This document shows, one piece after another, positions 43,148 to 52,043 of a stretch of DNA of 64,000 nt. How positions within the stretch are numbered: position 1 is the first letter of the stretch; every line of letters starts with the position of its first letter. Made by a program: the position numbers and the translations under genes. This DNA comes from Arthrobacter_E sp041360795 (lineage in GTDB: Bacteria; Actinomycetota; Actinomycetes; Actinomycetales; Micrococcaceae). The stretch covers positions 186,001 to 250,000 of the forward strand of contig NZ_JBFUPW010000001.1 of the NCBI RefSeq assembly GCF_041360795.1, given 5' to 3'. Under the pieces are notes generated by a model, which was not told the DNA's origin, made no database searches, and was given only the letters and a program-made list of their open reading frames with translations.

Positions 43148-43208
43148 GTTGAGTGCTCAGTTGTTGCGGGTGTTTCCACGGAACATCCGCAACAACTGAG
43201 CACTCAAC
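43148..43208. repeat. Palindromic element D
   Basis: This 61-bp inverted repeat has perfect 22-base arms beginning GTTGAGTGCTCAGTTGTTGC. The centre (TGTTTCC-ACG-GAACA) pairs partly as well. It lies between the convergent fprA and GntR genes. Confidence 0.9.
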
Positions 43209-43222
43209 GCCGTTAAGAGCAC

Positions 43223-43954
43223 TCAGCTCCGGGATTCGGCGATCTCCAGGCCGCAGCGGACGCTCCGTTCGGCGGTCTCCGGGTCGCCGGAGGAGAGGGC
43301 CGTGATGAGGTCCTGGTGTCCCGGCTGGAGGCTCGGGTCGAAGTCCCGGTGCTCGGACTGGTTGAGCAGATCGCGCTTGAACGCCCCCGCGAAGCCCGAG
43401 TAGAGCTGTTCCAGGAGCGGGTTGCCACTCAGCCGGGCCACCCCGCGGTGGAACTCCCAGTCCAGATCCGCCCACTCGGAGACCCGGCCGGAATGCCAGG
43501 CCTCGAGCGAGGCGTCCAGGATGCCCTGCAGTTCCTCGATGCCCGGGGCCTCCGCGCGCTGGGCCGCGAGCCGCGCTGCCTGGGTGTCCAGGACCTGACG
43601 GACCTCGAACACATGGGCTGCCGTGTGCTCGCCGACGCTCCGGCTGGCCGTGCCTTCGAGCTCGCTCCGGGCACGGACGTAGGTGCCGTCGCCCTGCCGG
43701 ACCTCCAGGACCCCGGCGTGGGCCAGTGCTTTGATGCCCTCCCGCAGGGTGCCCCGGGAGACCTGGAAACGCTCCATGAGCTCCGACTCGGTGGGGATCC
43801 GCTGCCCGATCTCCCAGGCGCCGGACGCGATCGCCTCGCGGAGCTGCCGCGCGACGGCGGCCGCCAGCGGCTGCCGCCCCTCCGGGTGATGCAGGCCGCC
43901 GGTGGGGGTGGCGGACTTCGACGTGTTCCGTGCGGTCCTCACCGGATCACTCAC
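43223..43954 (-). CDS. GntR-family regulator, FadR/FCD subfamily
   Basis: This 243-residue regulator has an N-terminal winged helix (LREAIASGAWEIGQRIPTESELMERFQVSRGTLREGIKALAHAGVLEVRQGDGTYV) and an all-helical FCD ligand domain (VFEVRQVLDTQAARLAA, DLDWEFHRGVARLSGNPLL, GHQDLITAL) with the Asp/His metal-site residues. FCD regulators usually respond to carboxylic acids. It starts with GTG and overlaps the transporter gene by eight bases, so the pair is one operon. The probable operator, a GGT-N3-ACC palindrome, is at 45270-45288 over the transporter promoter and suggests autoregulation. Confidence 0.9.
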   Translation of the reverse strand: MSDPVRTARNTSKSATPTGGLHHPEGRQPLAAAVARQLREAIASGAWEIGQRIPTESELMERFQVSRGTLREGIKALAHAGVLEVRQGDGTYVRARSELEGTASRSVGEHTAAHVFEVRQVLDTQAARLAAQRAEAPGIEELQGILDASLEAWHSGRVSEWADLDWEFHRGVARLSGNPLLEQLYSGFAGAFKRDLLNQSEHRDFDPSLQPGHQDLITALSSGDPETAERSVRCGLEIAESRS

Positions 43955-45266
43955 CGCCCCGGGAAGCCTGCTGTGATGCGACCACCACGCGGGGTCCGTG
44001 CCCGCTGTGCAGGCGCCCCAGAACGAAGGCGGCCACGGTCAGGACGACCGCGACGCCGACCGCCACGCCCAGCGGCAGGATCCACTGCCCGGTCAGGCCG
44101 TGCAGGAGGCCGATGCCGAGCGGGCCGAGAGCGGAGAAGAAGTACCCCAAGGACTGCGCGGCGGTGGAGAGCGCAGTGGTCTCGGCGGGGGTCCGGCCGC
44201 TCTGGCTGATGATCGCCAGGACGAGGGGGAAGATGCCGAGGCCCAGACCCGTGAGGCACGCGGACAGCAGGGCCGTCTCGATCGGCGCCACCATGAGGAG
44301 GATGATGCCGGCTACCGTGCACGCCGCGGGAATGGCGAGGGCCCAGGGACGGGTGCTGTTCCGCGATCCGAACGCCAGGAACAGCATGCCCGCGAACATC
44401 GACACGAACTGCATGACACCGAACATCAGGCCGCTCTGCGTGGCGTCCATGCCGCTGTCGCTCAGGATGTAGGCGAACCAGCTCATGACGGCGTAGGCGA
44501 GGAAACCCTGCGTCGAGAAGACGATCGCGATCAGGACGGCCTTGCGGCCCCGGAGCGAGGCCCAGATGCCGTGATGCTGCTCGGGCGCGACGTCGGGGGC
44601 CAGGTTCCGGCTCCGACGGCGGCCGAGCGCTAGCGGGATGAAACCCAGGAGGCCGAGCGCGGCGATCACGGACCACGAGGCCAGCCCCGCGGACGGCGAG
44701 CCCAGCGCGTGGGCCAGGGGGACGCTGACGGTGGCCGCCGTCGTCGCGCCGATGGTCATGGTGAAGGTGTAGAGGCCGGTGACCAGCGATGTCCGGTCCG
44801 CGTGGTCCTGTCGGATCAGCACGGGCATGGAGACGTTGCAGATGGCCAGGCCGCTCATCGCCACCACGGAGCCCACCAGCAGCGCCACCGTGCTGGGGAT
44901 GCCGCGGATCGCGAGGCCGCAGGTCAGCAGGAAGAGCGCGAACACCACGGTGTTCTCCACGCCGAGGCGTCGGCTCAGGGGATTGGTGGCCAGCCCGGCG
45001 AACGCGAAGCACAGCGTGGGGATGCTCGGCAGGAGCGAGGCGATGAAGGCGCCGTAGCCCAGGGCCTGCTGCAGTTCGTGGAAGAGCGCGGCGGCACTCG
45101 TGATGCCCACGCGGAGGTTGAGCCCCACCAGGATGACGCCCACCAGGGCGAGCAGCACCTTGCGGCCCCCCGAGCCGCCGGTTCCCGTGGCGAGGGCCGA
45201 CGCGTCGGCGAGCGCGGCGGGGCTGAGGATGGGCGCGGTGGATTCCGAGGTGGGTGTGGCTGGCAT
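43947..45266 (-). CDS. MFS transporter, CynX/NimT family
   Basis: This 439-residue transporter has twelve membrane helices. The first helix segment VGVILVGLNLRVGITSAAALFHELQQALG and the following LLPSIPTLCFAFAGLATNPLSRRLG are typical of the CynX/NimT (cyanate, 2-nitroimidazole) branch; the substrate is not clear. TAACCT on the minus strand (45274-45279) ends seven bases before the ATG, so the operon is leaderless. The operator palindrome covers this -10. The downstream GntR-FCD regulator probably senses the transported compound or a relative of it. Confidence 0.88.
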   Translation of the reverse strand: MPATPTSESTAPILSPAALADASALATGTGGSGGRKVLLALVGVILVGLNLRVGITSAAALFHELQQALGYGAFIASLLPSIPTLCFAFAGLATNPLSRRLGVENTVVFALFLLTCGLAIRGIPSTVALLVGSVVAMSGLAICNVSMPVLIRQDHADRTSLVTGLYTFTMTIGATTAATVSVPLAHALGSPSAGLASWSVIAALGLLGFIPLALGRRRSRNLAPDVAPEQHHGIWASLRGRKAVLIAIVFSTQGFLAYAVMSWFAYILSDSGMDATQSGLMFGVMQFVSMFAGMLFLAFGSRNSTRPWALAIPAACTVAGIILLMVAPIETALLSACLTGLGLGIFPLVLAIISQSGRTPAETTALSTAAQSLGYFFSALGPLGIGLLHGLTGQWILPLGVAVGVAVVLTVAAFVLGRLHSGHGPRVVVASQQASRGGE

Positions 45267-45269
45267 GTT

Positions 45270-45288
45270 CTAAAGGTTAGACCTTTAG
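45270..45288. promoter_or_regulatory. GntR (FadR-type) operator over the transporter promoter
   Basis: CTAAAGGT-TAG-ACCTTTAG is a perfect 8+3+8 palindrome. Its core GGT-N3-ACC fits the GT-N3-AC consensus of FadR-subfamily GntR regulators. It covers the presumed -10 hexamer (45274-45279) of the transporter-regulator operon, so binding would block RNA polymerase. Confidence 0.75.
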
Positions 45289-45347
45289 TCGTTCTGGTAT
45301 GCCATTCCGTGATGAGCGTCACAGAAAGTGGCCGGCGCGAGGGTGAC

Positions 45348-46796
45348 TCAGCGGGTCCCGAGGCGGGAGATCGCCAGGGCCAGCCAGAGCTGGACGCGGT
45401 CGGCCGTGGTCGACGGGTCGTAGCCGCTGAGCTCGGTGATCTGGGCCAGGCGGTACCGGACAGTGTTGCGATGCAGGGTGAGTGCCTGCGCCACGGCCGC
45501 CACGGAGCCGTCGTGCTCGAGATAGCTCTCCAGGGTGCTGAGCAGCCCGGCCCCGTGCGCGGCGTCGAAGTCGTGAAGAGGTTTGAGGGTCTCCATCGCC
45601 ATGTCGGACAGCGGGACGTCCTCGCTCGCCAAGAGCAGCGACGTCAGGCTGAGCCGTTCGGGTTCGTTCACGGGCAGTCCGCGGGCGACGGCGTCGCGCG
45701 CCTCGAAGTAGCTCCAGCGCAGACCGTTCGCCTTGGCGTAGTGCCCGCCGATGCCGATCGTCGCCTTCAGCCCCGCCTCGGCGAGCAGCGCGTGAACGGC
45801 CTTCGCGGCCTCCACGGCGGTCTTGTCCTCCGGCGTGATGATGAGCAGCTCGGAGTCGACGACGGCGGTGGGGACGTCTTCCAGCTCGGGCGGCAGGGGA
45901 GTGGACATGATGGCTTTGTTCTGGGCCGGGGTGTTGCCCGGCGCCGGCCGCACGAGGATCACGACCTGACGCTTCGCCGCCGCGACGCCGATGGTCGAGA
46001 GCCTGGTCCCGGCGTCCTTCGGGTCCAGCACGCCGCGGATGACGTCCTGCATGACCTGGCCCGCCAGCTTGCGGGAGGCGTCCCGTTGGTGCTTCTGGTT
46101 GTTCAGTTCGAGGCTGATGAGGCTCTTCGCGTAGTCGAGGATGCCGGCGTCCCGGAAGGGTTCGCGGACCTGCAGGGTGGTGGCGTCGCGCTGGCCCGTG
46201 GAGATCGCGACGTCCAGCCAGTGCCCCGAATCCGGCTCGCCGACGGATCCCGCCGTGGTGCTGAAGATCTCGCGCCCGTAGCGCCGCAGCCGCAGATCCG
46301 TGCGGAGCAGTCCCGCCAGCTGCCGTAGCAGGGCGGGCAGCCCGCCGCCGGAGAGGAGCGAGCGGGCCAGGACCTGGTGGCCGGAGAGCATGCGTTCCAG
46401 CTTGGCCAGGTGGTCCGCGTGCTGCGCCTCCGCCACGAGCTTCCCCAGCGCGATGAACGGTGTCTCGTACGGGACCTCGACCACGGGGATGTCCCAGCGG
46501 TTCGCCTCCGCCACGAGAGCCGGGGGCACCACCTCGGAGGACAGGCCCGTGCCGAAGCCGATGCCGACGGCGCCGGAGCGCTGCACCATGCGGACGAAAT
46601 GACGCTGCGCCGCGGCCGTCTTCTGGCGCAGTCCTGTGGTCAGCACCAGCTCGCCGCCGCTCAGGAAGCGCTGTGGGTTCTCCTGCTCCGTGACGGCCAC
46701 CCATTGAATGGGGGTGGAAAGGGTCGACTCGGCGGCCCCCACCTTCTTAAGCTTGAGAGACGGAACGGACAGAAGTGCCGCCAGCGTGATGGACAT
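45348..46796 (-). CDS. PucR-family transcriptional regulator
   Basis: This 482-residue regulator has an N-terminal PucR domain (SITLAALLSVPSLKLKKVG, FLSGGELVLTTGLRQ), a central GGDEF-like CdaR fold and the C-terminal HTH (VAAVAQALTLHRNTVRYRLAQITELSGYDP). Members activate purine or gamma-aminobutyrate catabolism genes. It is divergent from gabT, 142 bases away, so GABA use is the likely regulon. TATGAT on the minus strand (46803-46808) ends six bases before the ATG, so it is leaderless. The open frame upstream of 46796 has no fold similarity. Confidence 0.88.
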   Translation of the reverse strand: MSITLAALLSVPSLKLKKVGAAESTLSTPIQWVAVTEQENPQRFLSGGELVLTTGLRQKTAAAQRHFVRMVQRSGAVGIGFGTGLSSEVVPPALVAEANRWDIPVVEVPYETPFIALGKLVAEAQHADHLAKLERMLSGHQVLARSLLSGGGLPALLRQLAGLLRTDLRLRRYGREIFSTTAGSVGEPDSGHWLDVAISTGQRDATTLQVREPFRDAGILDYAKSLISLELNNQKHQRDASRKLAGQVMQDVIRGVLDPKDAGTRLSTIGVAAAKRQVVILVRPAPGNTPAQNKAIMSTPLPPELEDVPTAVVDSELLIITPEDKTAVEAAKAVHALLAEAGLKATIGIGGHYAKANGLRWSYFEARDAVARGLPVNEPERLSLTSLLLASEDVPLSDMAMETLKPLHDFDAAHGAGLLSTLESYLEHDGSVAAVAQALTLHRNTVRYRLAQITELSGYDPSTTADRVQLWLALAISRLGTR

Positions 46797-46831
46797 GAAC
46801 CCATCATAGAAGTCCTTTGGACTCCCGCACA

Positions 46832-46893
46832 GCAAGCTTGAGGTTTGGCTGTGCACACGCCTATACATCGGCAAGCTTTCGTCATCTTATGCT
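46832..46893. promoter_or_regulatory. Candidate PucR sites and gabT promoter
   Basis: Two GCAAGCTT repeats (46832-46839 and 46871-46878) lie 39 bases apart, each containing the palindrome AAGCTT. The second lies directly upstream of TATGCT (46888-46893), a probable -10 for gabT with no good -35, as expected for an activator-dependent promoter. Assignment to the PucR regulator is an inference. Confidence 0.4.
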
Positions 46894-46938
46894 CGAAGTC
46901 ACACCCGTCGCAGGCGACTAAGAAGGAAAGAGTCCCCC

Positions 46939-48291
46939 ATGACTGCAACCACCACCGAGCTCAGCTACCGCCTCGAGCAGAAGCGCAACATCGGCGAGTT
47001 CCCCGGCCCGAAGTCTCTCGAGCTGGCAGCCCGCCGTGACGCCGTCGTCGCCGGCGGCGTCGCCTCCTCCGTTCCCGTCTACATCGCCGATGGCGATGGC
47101 GGCATCATCAAGGACGTGGACGGCAACTCCTTCATCGACCTCGGCTCCGGCATCGCCGTGACGAGCGTGGGCGCCTCCGCCCCGGCCGTCGTCGCCGCGG
47201 TCCAGGAAGCCGTGCAGCACTTCACGCACACCTGCTTCATGGTCACCCCGTACGAGGGCTACGTCGCCGTCGCCGAGAAGCTCAACGAGCTCACCCCGGG
47301 CGACCACGAGAAGCGCTCCGTGCTGTTCAACTCCGGCGCCGAGGCCGTGGAGAACGCCATCAAGATCGCCCGCAAAGCCACCGGCCGCAACGCCGTCGTC
47401 GCATTCGACCACGCCTACCACGGCCGCACCAACCTGACCATGGCGCTGACCGCCAAGGCCATGCCGTACAAGAGCGGCTTCGGTCCGTTCGCCTCGGACA
47501 TCTACCGTCTGCCGATGAGCTACCCGTACCGCGAGGAGAACCCGGAGATCACGGGCACCGAGGCCGCCCAGCGCGCCATCCTCGCCATCGAGAAGCAGAT
47601 CGGCGGCAGCGAGGTCGCCGCGATCATCATCGAGCCCATCCAGGGTGAGGGCGGCTTCATCGTCCCCGCCGAGGGCTTCCTCCCGACCCTGGCCGCGTGG
47701 GCCAAGGAGAACGGCGTCGTCTTCATCGCTGATGAAGTCCAGGCCGGCTTCTGCCGCACCGGCAAGTGGTTCGCCGTCGATCACGAGGGCGTCGTCCCGG
47801 ACCTGATCACCATGGCCAAGGGCATCGCCGGCGGCATGCCGCTGTCCGCCGTCACCGGCCGCGCCGAGCTGCTCAACGCCGTTCACGGCGGCGGTCTGGG
47901 CGGCACCTACGGTGGCAACCCGGTGGCCTGCGCCGCCGCTCTCGCCGCGATCGAGACCATGGAGCAGTTCGACCTGAACGCCCGTGCCGAGCGCATCGGT
48001 CAGCTCATCCAGGACCGCATGAACTCCCTGGCCGGCGAGCTCTCCGTGATCGGTGACGTGCGTGGCCGTGGCGCCATGCAGGCCATCGAGCTCGTGGTGG
48101 CCGGTTCCAAGGAGCCGAACGCCGCGCTGACCAAGGCGATCGCCGACTACTGCCTGGCCCAGGGTGTCATCATCCTGACCTGTGGCACCTACGGCAACGT
48201 GATCCGTCTCCTGCCGCCGCTCACGATCGGTGAGGACCTCCTGAACGACGCGCTCAACGTCCTCGAGGCAGCGATCCGCGCCAACGCCTGA
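46939..48291 (+). CDS. gabT: 4-aminobutyrate aminotransferase GabT
   Basis: This 450-residue class-III aminotransferase moves the amino group of GABA to 2-oxoglutarate, giving succinate semialdehyde. It has NSGAEAVENAIKIARKATGR, the stacking region AYHGRTNLTMALT, PLP-binding Asp265 (FIADEVQAGFCRTG) and the Schiff-base Lys294 (TMAKGIAGGMP). Length and motifs match GabT along the whole protein. AGAAGGA is about ten bases before the ATG. No succinate-semialdehyde dehydrogenase gene follows here. It is divergent from the PucR gene, which probably activates it, and is closed by a clear terminator. Confidence 0.92.
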   Translation: MTATTTELSYRLEQKRNIGEFPGPKSLELAARRDAVVAGGVASSVPVYIADGDGGIIKDVDGNSFIDLGSGIAVTSVGASAPAVVAAVQEAVQHFTHTCFMVTPYEGYVAVAEKLNELTPGDHEKRSVLFNSGAEAVENAIKIARKATGRNAVVAFDHAYHGRTNLTMALTAKAMPYKSGFGPFASDIYRLPMSYPYREENPEITGTEAAQRAILAIEKQIGGSEVAAIIIEPIQGEGGFIVPAEGFLPTLAAWAKENGVVFIADEVQAGFCRTGKWFAVDHEGVVPDLITMAKGIAGGMPLSAVTGRAELLNAVHGGGLGGTYGGNPVACAAALAAIETMEQFDLNARAERIGQLIQDRMNSLAGELSVIGDVRGRGAMQAIELVVAGSKEPNAALTKAIADYCLAQGVIILTCGTYGNVIRLLPPLTIGEDLLNDALNVLEAAIRANA

Positions 48292-48319
48292 GCCTTCCCG
48301 GCTCCGGCTCTCTGAGCCT

Positions 48320-48378
48320 GGCCGCCCGTCCCGACCGTTCACCTGCCCGCGAACGGTCGAGGCGGGCGGCCTTGTTTT
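48320..48378 (+). terminator. Rho-independent terminator of gabT
   Basis: The arm 48320-48340 pairs with 48351-48371 (outer GGCCGCCCG, inner GACCGTTC) around a 10-base loop, and TTGTTTT follows directly. It starts 29 bases after the gabT stop. Confidence 0.88.
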
Positions 48379-48424
48379 AACCAAGACCACCCGCCCCGCT
48401 CAAGGGATCAGCGCAGCACCACCA

Positions 48425-50863
48425 TCACCGCAGCACCACCGTGCGCGCATGGCCGTGCCCATCCAGCGCGACATCGAGCGTGAGCGGTGAGGTGCTCACC
48501 ACGGTGACGCCGGGATCCGCACTCACGACGCCGGACACCGCCACCCCCGCCAGGCTCACCCGGGCGACGGCCTGGGTGCGGCTGGGGTCGGAGAGCGCGA
48601 TCGTCACCTTTCCGTCGTCGTCCTTCCGGAACGCCAGCGAGCACGGACCGCTGACGGTGACGCCGTGCCCGGGGGACGCGTCCGCCGGGGTCGCCGCGAA
48701 GAAGTTGGCCAGCGTCACGCCCTGCGCCCGGTCCTCCACCATCTGCACCTCTGCTGTGTTCGCGAGGACCCGCACCGAGGGGTTCGCCGACTCCTTGAAG
48801 GTGTCCGAGTGCTCCGCGCCCGGCAGCATCAGGTACGCGTAGCCGCCACCCTGAGGGCCCGTGCCGTGGCTGTGGGTGATGGTGACGTAGTCGCGGGCCT
48901 TGATCTCGTCCGTTCCGCCCGTGTCGGCGCCGGAGTTGATGGCCTTCCACGTGCCGCTGCGGGCCACGACCGCCACGGTGACGTCCCCGCTCACGTTCTC
49001 CGCGGGCAGCAGGACATAGCCGCCATGACCCACGATGTGGGCGTTGCGGGTGATCTTCACGGCGGTCGCTCCGGGGGACAGGGCCCGTTTGCGGTTGTCG
49101 GTCCGCAGCTCCGGGGCCTTGCCGGGTGGGAAGGCGCGGTTCTCCACGGTGGTGATCACCTCGTGCGGGCCGGACGAGGTGATCCCGGCGCCCAGGCAGA
49201 CCACCTTGTCCTCCAGGAAGAACCACGACTTGCGCGCGCTGAGGGTCTTGTTGAAGTTCAGGTGATCCATGCCCTGGACACCCCAACGGCCGTCCAGATC
49301 GAGCCCGCCCGCGAACGCCTGGTACGCGCGGGGGATCCCGGTGCCGTTCGTCGCCCCGCTCTCGCGCGGTTCGGTGGTCACCGTGGTCCCGGGAAGACGG
49401 TACGGGTCCACGGTGGGCCAGAAATCGGCGCTGTACTGGGACGGGTCCGTCGGGGTGTAGACGAAGGTCAGACCGTCGCCTTGATACCAGCCGAGGTTGT
49501 TCTCGAAATTGCCCCACTCGTAGCGGCCGATCCGTTTCGAGGACACGTTCACCACCGAACTGAATCCCGGCCGGTGATGCACCAGACGGTCCTGGTCCCC
49601 GAACGCGCGGGTGAAGACCGGGGCGGGCGCCGGAGAGATGGAGGAGTCCTTGAGGGCAGAGGTGACCAGCAGGGACTTGGCGATGCTCTGCCCGGGCAGA
49701 CCGAATAGGGAGACGTCCGTGCAGCGTTCCAGCCAGCCCTTCACGAGGGCGAGGTAGCGGCTGCGGTACGGTTCCCCGGCCCCCGGCGCCAGCAGGAGGA
49801 TGGCCGTGATGGCGCCGGCGCCGTCCACGTAGTCCGGGTTGGCCTGGCGGGACACCGCCCGGCCGCGGACCGTGTCCATCATGCGGCCGTTCCAGATGAA
49901 GGGCGCATAACTCGCCTCGACCGCGTCGAGAATGACGGACTTCTTCGGGTCGGTGACGTCCCAGGAACTCCCTCCCAGAAGGCCCAGGATTTCGGCGATT
50001 CCGCCGAGCGTGACCACGCCGTAGGTCCCCACATAGGGGAGATAGCTGTGCTGGACGAACGAGCCGTCCGCGTAGAAGCCATCGCCGCTCGTGACATAGC
50101 CGAACACGCTGTTCTTGCCGTTGCGCACGGTGTCGCTGAGGGCGTCGCGGGCCAGGGCCACTTCGTCCGGCCGGCCGTCGAGGATGCCGCGCAGGGCGCA
50201 GGAGAGCGCCTTGTCCGTCCGGTTCGCGCCGGTCTCGGCCAGGCTGGTGCCGCGGCCGCGCCAATTGGGGTCCGGGGTGAAGTACCGTGCCGCGGCCAGG
50301 AGGGAGGAGCGCAGGGCGGAGGGGACGACGTCGTACAGCAGGACCAGGATGTCCGCGGCCTTGCGCGGCACTCCGATCTCCCAGAACCACCAGTTGCCGG
50401 CGGCCCGCATGCCGCTCTTGTAAGCGGTGGTGCTGAGGTAGCTGAGCGCCGCCACCAGATCGGAGGCCAGTTTCGCGTCGCCGTGCTGGGCGGAGCCCGC
50501 GGTGGCATGGGCGAGAGCGAGGTCGAACAGTCGGTTGAAGCTCACGCCCATGTTGCCGGTGGCGTCGGCCGCGCTGCCGATGCCCGTGAGCGGCAGGTCG
50601 GCCCAGAGGCCCGACGTCCCGCTCGGGGTGATCATGGACGCCCAAGTCTTGGCGGCGGCGTCGCTCATGGCCTGGAGCGCCGGGGCGAGCTCCGGGACCG
50701 TGGCGGCGCTGCCGTCCCCGGCCAGCATCAGACGACGGCGGGCCACCAGGTCATCCAGCGAGACCGCGGGGGCGGCGCTCGCGGAGCCGGACGTGGCACC
50801 CAGGAGCGCGCCGGCCCCCAGGAGTGCGAAGAGGGTTCTGCGATTCAGCTCGGCGGACAACAC
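48425..50863 (-). CDS. Polysaccharide lyase family 8 (hyaluronate/chondroitin/xanthan lyase type), Tat-exported
   Basis: This 812-residue secreted lyase cleaves uronic-acid polysaccharides by beta-elimination. The N-terminus has a twin-Arg signal (NRRTLFALLGAGALLGA, cleavage after ASA). The alpha-toroid domain carries NWWFWEIGVP, Asn214 (TGANRTDK), His272, Tyr281 and Arg335; the His-Tyr and Tyr-Arg spacings (9 and 54) equal those I recall for Arthrobacter chondroitin AC lyase (His233, Tyr242, Arg296). Three beta domains follow. The start is GTG at 50863, or TTG at 50860, which is better spaced from GGAGG. The exact substrate is not decided. Confidence 0.9.
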   Translation of the reverse strand: MLSAELNRRTLFALLGAGALLGATSGSASAAPAVSLDDLVARRRLMLAGDGSAATVPELAPALQAMSDAAAKTWASMITPSGTSGLWADLPLTGIGSAADATGNMGVSFNRLFDLALAHATAGSAQHGDAKLASDLVAALSYLSTTAYKSGMRAAGNWWFWEIGVPRKAADILVLLYDVVPSALRSSLLAAARYFTPDPNWRGRGTSLAETGANRTDKALSCALRGILDGRPDEVALARDALSDTVRNGKNSVFGYVTSGDGFYADGSFVQHSYLPYVGTYGVVTLGGIAEILGLLGGSSWDVTDPKKSVILDAVEASYAPFIWNGRMMDTVRGRAVSRQANPDYVDGAGAITAILLLAPGAGEPYRSRYLALVKGWLERCTDVSLFGLPGQSIAKSLLVTSALKDSSISPAPAPVFTRAFGDQDRLVHHRPGFSSVVNVSSKRIGRYEWGNFENNLGWYQGDGLTFVYTPTDPSQYSADFWPTVDPYRLPGTTVTTEPRESGATNGTGIPRAYQAFAGGLDLDGRWGVQGMDHLNFNKTLSARKSWFFLEDKVVCLGAGITSSGPHEVITTVENRAFPPGKAPELRTDNRKRALSPGATAVKITRNAHIVGHGGYVLLPAENVSGDVTVAVVARSGTWKAINSGADTGGTDEIKARDYVTITHSHGTGPQGGGYAYLMLPGAEHSDTFKESANPSVRVLANTAEVQMVEDRAQGVTLANFFAATPADASPGHGVTVSGPCSLAFRKDDDGKVTIALSDPSRTQAVARVSLAGVAVSGVVSADPGVTVVSTSPLTLDVALDGHGHARTVVLR

Positions 50864-50948
50864 GGACCTCCAGTGCTCGGGGAGTGGGTAGTCCGAGCCT
50901 AGAGCTGAGTGTTCTTGATCACAATAGGTTGAAAGTGTTCATTTACTT

Positions 50949-51944
50949 TCACCTGCGCCGGACGCGGATGGTATGACGCAGGGCGTCCACGGTGAGGATG
51001 ACGAGCCCCGACCACACCAGCCCGAAGCCGATCCAGCGCTCGGGGGACATGCGCTCGTGGAGGACCAGGGTCGCGATGATGAGCTGGAGCGTCGGCGCCA
51101 GGTACTGCAGCATGCCGATGGTGGTCAGCGGGAGGCGGGCGGCGGAGGCGCCGAAGAAGACGAGGGGGACGGCCGTCACTGCACCGGACGCGGCCATGAG
51201 CCAGAAGTGGGCCGACCCGTAGCCGGTGACCGTGGCCGCCTGATTCAGGGTCAGCGCCACCATGGTGACGGCGGCGAACGGGGCCAGGACCAGCGTCTCC
51301 ACGCTGAGGCTGGTGATGGAGTCGACGCCGGACCCCACCTTCTTCTTGACCAGCCCGTAGAAGCCGAAGCTGAAGGCGAGGGTCAGTGCGATCCACGGCA
51401 GTTTGCCGTACGCCACCGTCAGGACCACGACGGCCAGGAACCCGATGCCCACGGCGGTCCACTGCAGCGCCCGCAGGCGTTCCTTCAGGACCAGGACGCC
51501 GAGCAGCACCGAGACCAGCGGATTGATGTAGTAGCCCAAGGAGGCTTCCACGGCCTGGCCGCTCATCACGCCGAACGTGTACGCGAGCCAGTTCACTGCG
51601 ATGAGCAGTGCGGCGATCGCGAGGACGCCGAGCGTCTTCGGCCGCTTCAGGACGAGAGTGAACGTCTTCCAGGACCGGGTGACGGTCAGCAGGATGGCGC
51701 AGAAGAGGAGGGACCAGAGCACCCGGTTCGCCACGATCTCCACCGGGCCGGCCGGAAGCAGCAGCATGAAGTAGAGCGGCAGCAGGCCCCAGAGGGTGTA
51801 GGCGCCGACGCCGTAGGCGAGGCCCTGGCGCTCCCGCTTCGCCGCCTGCTCGGCGACGCCGCCGGAGGTGCCGGCCGGGTTGCCGCCAGAGGCGCCGCTC
51901 ACGGGGGTGGTGGGAGCGAGTGTTTTCGAGATGGGGTCCGTCAC
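50949..51944 (-). CDS. rarD: EamA-family transporter RarD
   Basis: This 331-residue drug/metabolite transporter has ten helices in two EamA halves. The family hallmarks are GVGAYTLWGLLPLYFMLL, ANRVLWSLLF, VNWLAYTFGVMSGQAVEASLGYYINPLVSVLLGVL, and LPLTTIGMLQYLAPTLQLI in the second half, all typical of RarD proteins (chloramphenicol-sensitive family, natural substrate uncertain). A charged N-terminal tail of about 40 residues precedes helix 1. The start is GTG at 51944. It is divergent from the second FprA gene across 99 bases. Confidence 0.88.
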   Translation of the reverse strand: MTDPISKTLAPTTPVSGASGGNPAGTSGGVAEQAAKRERQGLAYGVGAYTLWGLLPLYFMLLLPAGPVEIVANRVLWSLLFCAILLTVTRSWKTFTLVLKRPKTLGVLAIAALLIAVNWLAYTFGVMSGQAVEASLGYYINPLVSVLLGVLVLKERLRALQWTAVGIGFLAVVVLTVAYGKLPWIALTLAFSFGFYGLVKKKVGSGVDSITSLSVETLVLAPFAAVTMVALTLNQAATVTGYGSAHFWLMAASGAVTAVPLVFFGASAARLPLTTIGMLQYLAPTLQLIIATLVLHERMSPERWIGFGLVWSGLVILTVDALRHTIRVRRR

Positions 51945-52043
51945 GTGGGCACAACCGGCCGCACGCGGGCGTTATTCCGAACAATTAGAATAGTTCTGCC
52001 TGTGCTAATGGCGCGGGCACTGTCAACCTTGGAAGGTCAGCTC

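Noticed and set aside
52008..52043. ATG at 52008 as start of the second FprA
   Set aside because: It is about 16 bases after the -10 hexamer with no ribosome-binding site, whereas TTG 52044 has GGAAGG at the right distance. It remains possible.
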